Source: Fidelibacterota bacterium (GTDB lineage: Bacteria > Fidelibacterota > Marinisomatia > SCGC-AAA003-L08 > D37C17). Taken from it: 7,820 nucleotides of DNA. The DNA lies in contig JABHHG010000035.1 in the NCBI GenBank assembly GCA_018671635.1, positions 1 through 7,820 on the forward strand, written 5' to 3'. The notes under the pieces are model-generated. The model ran no database searches. It saw nothing but the letters and a program-made list of their open reading frames with translations, and was not told where the DNA came from. This document shows, one piece after another, positions 1-5,795 of this stretch. Numbering within the stretch: position 1 is the first letter of the stretch; each line of letters begins with the position of its first letter. Both the position numbers and the translations under genes were made by a program.

Positions 1-234
1 AATACGGTTGTTGAGATTCAGTTCTCAGATATTGATAGTGATTTAATATTAGATATTGAAGAAAATGAAAATATCAGTATTCAGGTAACATCAAATAATA
101 CAACTTCTGCTCAATTGTATATCACCTCTGATGACAATTATTTTGGGTCATCTACAATATCTATTTCAGTAACTGAAGATCGAGATGATGGCATAGAGAT
201 ATCTCAAGATATTTTAGTAGTAGTAGATGCTATA
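1..234 (+). repeat. Partial cadherin-like repeat cut by the window edge
   Basis: Residues 1-78 are the C-terminal part of another repeat of the same array. A DIDSD loop at residues 10-14 matches the acidic loop of the later repeats, and NYFGSS with a following strand matches their NYNG segment. The first NDxP linker (INDSP, bases 232-246) follows. The array therefore starts before the window and its total repeat number is unknown. Confidence 0.8.
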
Positions 235-3200
235 AATGATTCTCCTGTGCTGAGTAATATTTCTGATATATCAATTAACGAGGATGAATCAGCTACCATT
301 CAAATAGATGCGTCTGATACAGATTTCGTTTCATTTAGTTTTGGAATTTCTTCTTCAGATAACTTTGCTACAGAATTATCGGGAAATCAATTAACATTGG
401 TACCATCAGAAAATTGGAATGGTGAAGAAGATTTCACTATTACCGTAGAAGATAATTTAGGATTACAGGATAGCCAATCATTTAATATTTCAGTATTATC
501 TGTTAATGATACACCCATTGCAGATAATCAATCACATGAATTAATTGAAGACGGGGTCAAGTTAATATATCCTTCAGGGTCAGATATTGATGCAAGCGAT
601 CAACTTACGTTTGCAATTTCAGAACAGCCTGAAAATGGTACTGTTACTGTAGATGGATGGGTATTTACGTATGAACCTAATCTGAATTTTAATGGGGAAG
701 ATTCATTCTCTTATGTGGCACATGATGGAATAGAAGTTTCTACCCCAGCTTTAGTTGTACTAAATATTTCATCTGTAAACGATGCTCCAATATTTAGTGA
801 TCTAGACCCTATCAATTTAGATGAAGACTCAAATAGTGATGTACTTCTTTCAGCATCTGATATTGATGGTGATTTATTAGTATTTTCTATAGTTAATGCT
901 GAATCAGAGTTGGGTGCTACAATGATTTCTAATGTATTATCAATTACCCCTGAGAACAACTATAATGGTAATGGAAGTATTGTTTTAAAAGTAACTGATG
1001 GTGAATATGAAGAAACACAAAGTGTTGCTGTCAATGTTAATCCAATCAATGATTCACCAATAATTGATGCAGTAGAAGATATTAGTATTAACGAAGGTGA
1101 AGGAGCAGAGTTAGAACTATCAGCATATGATATTGATGGTGATGATCTTACATTTTCTGTTTCAAGTGATGATGATGTTGAATTATCGATTGATGGAACA
1201 ACCTTAACATTATTATCTGAACCAAATGCAGGTGATTCGGAAATTGTAATCAATGTAGTGGTATCAGATGATGAATATACTGATACTGAAACCTTCTCAG
1301 TTTTCACTCAAAATTTAAATGATGCTCCATCAACTGAATCATTGAGTTTTGAGATTAATGAAGATTCACAGTTTTCTATTGCCCCACAAGCGAGCGATCC
1401 AGATGGTGATGCATTATCATTTAGTATTGTCAACTCAACAGAGAATGGCTCTCTTGAGCTTAACAATGGATTATTTATCTATAATCCAAACAATGATTTT
1501 GTAGGAACAGATTCATTTACATATCTTGCTAACGATGGTGAGTATGATTCTCAAGTATCTACTGTTAACATGGCCATTAACAATGTTAATGATCAACCGG
1601 TGCTTAATTCTATAGATAATCAACTTCTTCAAGAAGGTGAATCTTTGGAATTAGAGCTAAGTGCAGAGGATATCGATGGTGATGCCTTGATTTATTCTGC
1701 AATTTCTGATGGTGATGTTGTCATAGATATTATTGGAAACATACTCACCATTTCGCCTTCAGACGAAAACTTTAATGGTGATGTTGGAATCATTGTAACT
1801 GTAAATGATGGGCAATTAGAAGATTCGCATAATTTTAGTTTAACTTATTCAGCTATTAATGATATTCCTCAAATTTCATCTATTTCAGATGGTGAAATTC
1901 TTGAAGATGCGGTATTCATTTATGCATTGAGTGCAAGTGATATAGATGGTGATAATATTGAGTTCTCTGCTGAAGTTAATGGAAATGCAATTGCCACAGT
2001 TCAAGGTAATATCTTAACTATAACTCCGAATCAAAATTATAATGGGGAAATTAATGCAACTGTTTCTGCATCAGATGGAGAATACACAGTATTTAGTTCA
2101 TTCAACATCCAAGTATTAGCTGTAAATGATGCCCCGATTATACCTACTATTGAAACACAAAATGCCTTTGAAGATACTGACTTCCAATTTGGAATAGAAG
2201 TAGATGATATTGATAATGATAACCATTCTTTCTCAGTTTCAATGGATACCACTTTCGTAAGTTATTCAATTAACGGAAACTTAATAGTAGTTGAACCAAT
2301 GGAAAATTGGTATGGTGAAATTTTAGCAAGTATTTCTGTCAGTGATGATGAGTTTACAGCTACACAATCATTTATCATAGAATTTTCATCCGTGAATGAT
2401 TCCCCTCAAATTGTATCTGATGCAATTACAGAAGCCACCGAAGATTTAGTATATGAATATCAAATGCAGATTGATGACCCAGATAATGATAATTTTTACT
2501 TCTCATTAATTTCAGGCCCAGCGGAAATGGAAATATCTGAGTTAGGCTTAATTACATGGTTACCAACAGAAGGCGTAATGTCTTCAGATTTAGTAGGGAT
2601 TGTAGTATGGGATACCAATAATCCAGCTCCAGGTCAAGACTTCCCTGCATATCAAGAATTTACTATTGATGTTGAATCTGTAAACGATGCGCCGGTAATT
2701 ACTTCTACTCCTGTAATATCAGCTACAGAAGACGAAGAATATATCTATCAAGTAACTGCTTCGGATATAGATAGTGATTATTTTTCATATAGTTTAGCTG
2801 TGGCTCCAGCAGGAATGACAATTTCTAATAATGGATTAATTGAATGGATACCCACTGAAGGAATATTATCTTCAGATATGGTTCATGTGAATGTTTCTGA
2901 TAATGATGATGTAAACCCAATTATTTCATCCCAACATTTCTTAGTGGTTGTCACACCAATAAATGATGCGCCCATTATTGTTTCTATTGCAGACTCATCG
3001 GCAACTACAGGAGAAGAGTATACTTATCAGGTGCTTGTTGAAGATTCAGATGATGATGAATTTACATATCTTCTGTTTAATAATCCAAATGAGATGGATG
3101 TAGATGAAAATGGATTAGTTTCTTGGATACCTGTACTTCCTGGAATTTATGGTCCTATTACTCTTGCTGTTTCTGATGGTGGAGAAAATGATGTACAACC

Positions 3201-4413
3201 TGTACAAGAGCTATTTATTGTGGTGGTGGAAGCCGCATCTCCACTCATTACTATGGATTTTGAATTCTTACATGAGGCAAGCTTAATTAGTTTCTTGGGA
3301 ATCCCAGAGGATAGCAGTGTAACTAGTGTTTTTGAATCATTGGGTGATAATGCTCAAGGGTTGATTGGGGAAGGGGTAGCTGCAAATAATCTTGGGAATG
3401 GAAACTGGGTTGGAAGTTTATATTCTATTGAGCCTACTTCTGGATATTGGGTGAAGTTAAATAATCCGCCGGTTGAATCTTTTGTTATTGAGGCATATCC
3501 AACAGATCCTTATATTAATTATGATTTATCAGCGGGTCAGAATTTAATTTCTTATGTGGGAAGTGATGGTATGGGAATTTCTGAAGCAATTCCTGATGAA
3601 TATGAAAATAGTTTTTATGGTATAATTGGGCAGGGTACTGCAACACTTCAATTAACTGAGGGTAATTGGGTAGGGAGTTTAACTCAGTTTAATAATTTAA
3701 AAGGGTATTGGGCTCAAGTTGATGAAGATATGGACTTCAATTGGAATATTCCTGAAGATTTAGTGCGTGAATCTTCTCCAAAAATAAATAGCCTAAAACC
3801 AGTTCCTTCTGAGTTTATGTATTCACAGTCAACACAACAGGCATTTTATTTTATTGAAGATGCAAACATCGATGGTTTTGATCTTTTGGTAGATGATTGG
3901 CTTATTGCATATCATAATAATACTGTCATTGGAGCAAGACTATGGAATGGGCAATTTACGGATATCCCTGCCATGGGTGTAGATGGCTTTGATGATACTT
4001 TTGGATATATTGAGCCAGGTATGATTCCAGAATTCAAATTATTCAGAGAATCAACAGGCGAATTAATTGAATTAACAGGTGAAGAAATAGCACCATGGAT
4101 AAACAATGAAATGACATTTGTATCTCTGATGCGTAAGGAAGAAATCCCTAATAATGTGGTATTGAATCCTGCATATCCAAACCCATTTAATCCATCAACT
4201 CAGCTATCGTTTGATATTGCTGTTGAAGGCTTTGTAAACCTTTCAGTATATGATATTAATGGGCGCTTAGTAGAAGTATTGAAGAATAATGAAATGAGTG
4301 TAGGGAATCATTCAATTGAATGGAATGCTCAATCATATGCAAGTGGGATTTACTTCGTACAGCTTGTAGCAGATAATGTAAGCTTATCTCAGAAATTAAT
4401 ATTGGTTAAGTAA
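1..4413 (+). CDS. Giant secreted cadherin/Ig-like repeat protein with T9SS C-terminal sorting domain (5' partial)
   Basis: The frame is open from base 1 to the TAA at 4411-4413 and encodes 1470 visible residues. The first candidate start in frame, TTG at 115, lies inside a repeat, so the true start and signal peptide are upstream of the window. Domains in order: a partial repeat (residues 1-78), eleven repeats of about 90 residues joined by NDxP linkers (79-1080), two 61-residue GNWVGSL/GYW modules (1093-1153 and 1180-1240), a beta-rich domain (about 1281-1380) and a T9SS type A sorting domain (1384-1470). The repeats resemble the tandem-95/cadherin-like and He_PIG families, which usually act as stalks or adhesins on the cell surface. 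No catalytic domain is visible. I infer an exported adhesin or scaffold, cleaved and anchored after passing the T9SS; the ligand is unknown. Cysteine is absent, and Lys/Arg almost absent, from the repeat part. An enzymatic or binding head could lie in the missing N-terminal part. Confidence 0.9.
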   Translation, partial: NTVVEIQFSDIDSDLILDIEENENISIQVTSNNTTSAQLYITSDDNYFGSSTISISVTEDRDDGIEISQDILVVVDAINDSPVLSNISDISINEDESATIQIDASDTDFVSFSFGISSSDNFATELSGNQLTLVPSENWNGEEDFTITVEDNLGLQDSQSFNISVLSVNDTPIADNQSHELIEDGVKLIYPSGSDIDASDQLTFAISEQPENGTVTVDGWVFTYEPNLNFNGEDSFSYVAHDGIEVSTPALVVLNISSVNDAPIFSDLDPINLDEDSNSDVLLSASDIDGDLLVFSIVNAESELGATMISNVLSITPENNYNGNGSIVLKVTDGEYEETQSVAVNVNPINDSPIIDAVEDISINEGEGAELELSAYDIDGDDLTFSVSSDDDVELSIDGTTLTLLSEPNAGDSEIVINVVVSDDEYTDTETFSVFTQNLNDAPSTESLSFEINEDSQFSIAPQASDPDGDALSFSIVNSTENGSLELNNGLFIYNPNNDFVGTDSFTYLANDGEYDSQVSTVNMAINNVNDQPVLNSIDNQLLQEGESLELELSAEDIDGDALIYSAISDGDVVIDIIGNILTISPSDENFNGDVGIIVTVNDGQLEDSHNFSLTYSAINDIPQISSISDGEILEDAVFIYALSASDIDGDNIEFSAEVNGNAIATVQGNILTITPNQNYNGEINATVSASDGEYTVFSSFNIQVLAVNDAPIIPTIETQNAFEDTDFQFGIEVDDIDNDNHSFSVSMDTTFVSYSINGNLIVVEPMENWYGEILASISVSDDEFTATQSFIIEFSSVNDSPQIVSDAITEATEDLVYEYQMQIDDPDNDNFYFSLISGPAEMEISELGLITWLPTEGVMSSDLVGIVVWDTNNPAPGQDFPAYQEFTIDVESVNDAPVITSTPVISATEDEEYIYQVTASDIDSDYFSYSLAVAPAGMTISNNGLIEWIPTEGILSSDMVHVNVSDNDDVNPIISSQHFLVVVTPINDAPIIVSIADSSATTGEEYTYQVLVEDSDDDEFTYLLFNNPNEMDVDENGLVSWIPVLPGIYGPITLAVSDGGENDVQPVQELFIVVVEAASPLITMDFEFLHEASLISFLGIPEDSSVTSVFESLGDNAQGLIGEGVAANNLGNGNWVGSLYSIEPTSGYWVKLNNPPVESFVIEAYPTDPYINYDLSAGQNLISYVGSDGMGISEAIPDEYENSFYGIIGQGTATLQLTEGNWVGSLTQFNNLKGYWAQVDEDMDFNWNIPEDLVRESSPKINSLKPVPSEFMYSQSTQQAFYFIEDANIDGFDLLVDDWLIAYHNNTVIGARLWNGQFTDIPAMGVDGFDDTFGYIEPGMIPEFKLFRESTGELIELTGEEIAPWINNEMTFVSLMRKEEIPNNVVLNPAYPNPFNPSTQLSFDIAVEGFVNLSVYDINGRLVEVLKNNEMSVGNHSIEWNAQSYASGIYFVQLVADNVSLSQKLILVK
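235..2394 (+). repeat. Eight tandem cadherin-like (tandem-95 type) repeats
   Basis: The Asn codons of successive NDxP linkers are at 235, 505, 778, 1048, 1318, 1588, 1858, 2125 and 2395. The spacings are 270, 273, 270, 270, 270, 270, 267 and 270 bases, so the period is almost exactly 90 residues. Each repeat has an N-terminal acidic strand (such as NEDE or LDEDS), an Asp loop (DIDGD in repeats 3, 4, 6 and 7; DPDGD in 5; DIDND in 8), a hydrophobic strand, an NYNG/NWNG-like turn and a final strand before the next linker. Repeat 1 has a degenerate loop (DTDFV) and repeat 2 a shifted one (DIDASD). Repeats 2 and 5 are a distinct variant with NGTV/NGSL, a YxP strand and an F-T/S-Y motif before the DG turn (Cadherin_5-like). 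The repeats differ from each other at the DNA level, so I see no sign of recent expansion. Confidence 0.88.
2395..3240 (+). repeat. Three tandem He_PIG/dystroglycan-type cadherin-like repeats
   Basis: Repeats 9-11 start at linkers with Asn codons at 2395, 2683 and 2962, giving repeat lengths of 96 and 93 residues, then about 93 to the end of the array. They share a signature the earlier eight lack: YxYQ near the start, a segment like PAGMTIS, and a GLIxWxPTEG strand (GLITWLPTEG, GLIEWIPTEG, GLVSWIPVLPG). This matches my knowledge of He_PIG and dystroglycan-type cadherin-like domains. The acidic loop persists as DPDND, DIDSD and DSDDD. The last repeat ends with a run of Val and a short AASP linker to the C-terminal modules. 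Confidence 0.8.
3277..3459 (+). repeat. C-terminal GNWVGSL/GYW module, copy 1
   Basis: Residues 1093-1153 begin with ASLISF and contain GLIGEGVAAN, GNWVGSL and SGYWVKL. The same order of motifs recurs in copy 2, which is exactly as long (61 codons). I know of similar paired segments near the C-terminus of secreted proteins from marine FCB bacteria, but I cannot name the family. The IGxG, W and GYW positions suggest a small beta-domain with a conserved aromatic core. Function is unknown. Confidence 0.75.
3538..3720 (+). repeat. C-terminal GNWVGSL/GYW module, copy 2
   Basis: Residues 1180-1240 begin with QNLISY and contain GIIGQGTATL, GNWVGSL and KGYWAQV, matching copy 1 motif by motif. The linker between the copies (residues 1154-1179) carries a YPTDPYINYDLSAG stretch. 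The heptad GNWVGSL is identical in both copies but encoded differently (bases 3400-3420 and 3661-3681), so the duplication is old. Confidence 0.75.
3841..4140 (+). other. Beta-rich domain preceding the sorting signal
   Basis: Residues about 1281-1380 start with AFYFIEDANIDG and include DDWLIAYHNN, IGARLWNGQ, DIPAMGVDG and a GYIEPGMIPEFKLF stretch. The pattern (a 'do not hide, own gift' type strand order of G-D-x-I-x-A-Y followed by V-G-A-x-x-W and later G-D-x-P-x-F-K) recurs, in my memory, just before sorting domains in exported FCB proteins, probably as a beta-sandwich. No catalytic motif is visible and I cannot give a Pfam name. The boundaries are approximate. Confidence 0.5.
4150..4410 (+). 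other. T9SS type A C-terminal sorting domain
   Basis: Residues 1384-1470 form the last 87 residues of the protein. Diagnostic parts are AYPNPFNPST, a strand with VNLSVYDINGRLV, a turn with GNHSIEWNAQ, the ASGIYFVQLVAD strand and the terminal QKLILVK. This is the known layout of the type A sorting domain (PNPF motif, YDxxGRxV, SGxYxxxL, KxxxxK end). It directs export across the outer membrane by the Type IX system and is normally cleaved there. The FNPST form is the one common outside classical Bacteroidetes. Confidence 0.92.
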
Positions 4414-4433
4414 GTTGTTAAATTTTAACGGAT

Positions 4434-4465
4434 AATAAAAAAGCCCCAAAAGGGGCTTTTTTATT
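4434..4465. terminator. Bidirectional intrinsic terminator between convergent genes
   Basis: AAAAAAGCCCC at 4437-4447 pairs with GGGGCTTTTTT at 4452-4462 around an AAAA loop (4448-4451). Three further A/T pairs extend the stem to 4434 and 4465, giving 14 pairs. The GC core is followed by a T tract on the plus strand and, because of the A tract at 4437-4442, also on the minus strand. It lies 20 bases after the stop of the repeat protein and 17 bases after the coaE stop, so it can serve both. Confidence 0.92.
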
Positions 4466-4482
4466 TATAGAATGAATTGTTA

Positions 4483-5073
4483 TTATAGTTTTAGCGTTTT
4501 ATAGAAAGTATCAACTTCAGTTTGTAAATCTTCTAATGTCGTTACATTATAAATAACGAAATCAGCCTTTTCAATTTTTTCTTTTTCACTGAGCTGAAGT
4601 GCCATCCGTTGTTGGATTTGTGAACTGGGCAAATTTTTGCGTCTTAACGCACGAGCCATTCGTTTCTCTTCTGGTGCAGATACGAGTAAGATATCATCCA
4701 ATAAATTTTGAAGATTTGCCTCAAAAATGAGTGCTGCATCAACGACCAATAATGGTGTGTTATTTTTTTCAGCATGGATGATTGCCTGATCTATTAAAAT
4801 CATAACTTCAGGCCACATAATCCCGTTCAATAAATCTTGGTTAAGTTTACTTGAAAATGCTACTTGTGCCAATTTAGATAGGACTAAATGCCCCTTTTCT
4901 GTGACAGCATTACCAAAAAGATTTATTAGTTTATGTTGAAGTGAAATTGAATTTTGGAGACGCATTTTTGCTTCTTTGTCGGCATTGAATACAGTAGCTC
5001 CTTTTTCTTCAAGTAATGAAGAAACCGTTGTCTTCCCTGATCCAATACCACCTGTTATACCCAGTTTATACAT
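4483..5073 (-). CDS. coaE: Dephospho-CoA kinase
   Basis: This 196-residue protein phosphorylates the 3'-OH of the ribose of dephospho-CoA with ATP, the last step of CoA synthesis, in the cytosol. It has the usual family length. The P-loop GGIGSGKT is at residues 8-15 right after the start, NAD with Asp32 matches the conserved acidic residue of the family, DAALIFE is at 112-118 where most members have a PLLFE-like segment, an Arg-rich lid (RMARALRRK) spans 138-146, and an ADFVIYN segment lies near the end. The Trp at residue 87 (WP) is where many homologues have His (HP). ATG at 5073 is chosen because the P-loop is at the normal distance from it; no Shine-Dalgarno sequence precedes it. It is the last gene of the minus-strand group, 71 bases after adk, and ends next to the terminator. 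Confidence 0.93.
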   Translation of the reverse strand: MYKLGITGGIGSGKTTVSSLLEEKGATVFNADKEAKMRLQNSISLQHKLINLFGNAVTEKGHLVLSKLAQVAFSSKLNQDLLNGIMWPEVMILIDQAIIHAEKNNTPLLVVDAALIFEANLQNLLDDILLVSAPEEKRMARALRRKNLPSSQIQQRMALQLSEKEKIEKADFVIYNVTTLEDLQTEVDTFYKTLKL

Positions 5074-5144
5074 AGTTTTATTCTATTTAACTTAATTTAA
5101 ATTAGTAAGTTATGATGATAAAGTATGTGAGTTGTATCAATTGT
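5074..5144 (-). promoter_or_regulatory. adk-coaE gap, possible weak internal promoter, no ribosome binding site
   Basis: This 71-base AT-rich spacer has no GGAG-like sequence before coaE. On the minus strand a TAGAAT hexamer at 5085-5080 is one base from the -10 consensus, with a poor -35-like TTACTA 17 bases upstream. Such an element would start transcription at or next to the coaE ATG. In DNA this AT-rich the match may be chance. No terminator hairpin is visible in the gap, so read-through from adk is also possible. Confidence 0.25.
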
Positions 5145-5783
5145 CTATAATGCTGAAAGCATTCGTTTTTTAACCGCATCAATTTTCCCTGCACCATTAA
5201 TTTTTTTAACTAATCCTTTTTGAGTGTAGAAACTAATGAGTGGGGATGTTTGATTAGTATAAACATCTAAACGCTGTCTAATGGTTTCCGGTTTATCGTC
5301 ATCACGTTGATAAAGCATACCCTCACATTTATCACAAATCCCCTCAGAAGTGGTGGGATCAAATAAAAGATTATACACAGTATCGCATTCTTTACATGAA
5401 CGTCGGGATGACAATCGTTTAATAATTTCTTCATGATTTACATCCAATACTAAAACAGAGTCTATTTGTTGCCCCATATCATTTAATAAATCCTCTAATC
5501 CCTCTGCTTGTGGAATGGTTCGAGGGAATCCATCTAATATATAGCCGGCATCACAGTCAGGTTCACTAAATCGACTTTTCATCATCCCCAATATTACAGA
5601 ATCAGGAACAAGTTGCCCTGCATTCATGAATTTCTTTGCTTCAGTTCCTAGTGGAGTAGCTTCACGCACATTTGCACGTAGCATATCTCCTGTTGAAATT
5701 TGAGGGATATTGTATGCTTCAACTAAAAATTTTGCCTGCGTTCCTTTCCCCACTCCAGGGGGACCAATTAAGATGATGTTCAT
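5145..5783 (-). CDS. adk: Adenylate kinase (long form with zinc-type LID)
   Basis: The protein catalyses ATP + AMP = 2 ADP in the cytosol and balances adenine nucleotides. At 212 residues it has the normal length of the long form. Visible features: P-loop GPPGVGKG (7-14), AMP-site STGDMLR (30-36), DGFPRT (84-89), and a LID at about 123-160 with four cysteines, C130-x2-C133 and C150-x2-C153. The Cys4 set is the known structural zinc site of many bacterial enzymes, replaced by His/Ser/Asp/Thr in E. coli. RQRLDVY (169-175) supplies LID arginines. I chose ATG at 5783 over an in-frame TTG at 5786: the AAAGGA at 5795-5790 is six bases from the ATG but only three from the TTG. It follows the transporter gene by 11 bases, so the two are almost surely co-transcribed. 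The stop is TAG. Confidence 0.97.
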   Translation of the reverse strand: MNIILIGPPGVGKGTQAKFLVEAYNIPQISTGDMLRANVREATPLGTEAKKFMNAGQLVPDSVILGMMKSRFSEPDCDAGYILDGFPRTIPQAEGLEDLLNDMGQQIDSVLVLDVNHEEIIKRLSSRRSCKECDTVYNLLFDPTTSEGICDKCEGMLYQRDDDKPETIRQRLDVYTNQTSPLISFYTQKGLVKKINGAGKIDAVKKRMLSAL

Positions 5784-5789
5784 CAACTA

Positions 5790-5795
5790 TCCTTT
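5790..5795 (-). promoter_or_regulatory. Ribosome binding site of adk
   Basis: AAAGGA on the minus strand, six bases before the ATG at 5783. Its first base is the last base of the transporter stop codon. It decides the adk start in favour of ATG rather than the TTG just upstream, and suggests translational coupling with the preceding gene. Confidence 0.75.

Noticed and set aside
115..117. TTG as start of the large repeat protein
   Set aside because: The frame stays open to base 1 and the 38 residues before it fit the repeat pattern (DIDSD loop), so the gene starts before the window.
711..1307. Minus-strand open frames opposite the repeat array
   Set aside because: They are Ser/Thr-rich products of reading the Asp/Ser-rich repeat codons in reverse, and have no family motif. 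The same holds for 2037-2252 and 3912-4106.
1..3240. Recent tandem duplication or phase-variable repeat tract
   Set aside because: The repeats share protein motifs but the DNA differs clearly from copy to copy, with no long identical stretches or short unit runs visible.
4434..4465. Attachment site or small RNA gene at the inverted repeat
   Set aside because: The GC core with flanking A and T tracts between two convergent stops is fully explained as a bidirectional terminator.
5784..5786. TTG as start of adenylate kinase
   Set aside because: It would leave only three bases to the AAAGGA site and add one extra Met; the ATG at 5783 gives the normal spacing and the normal N-terminus.
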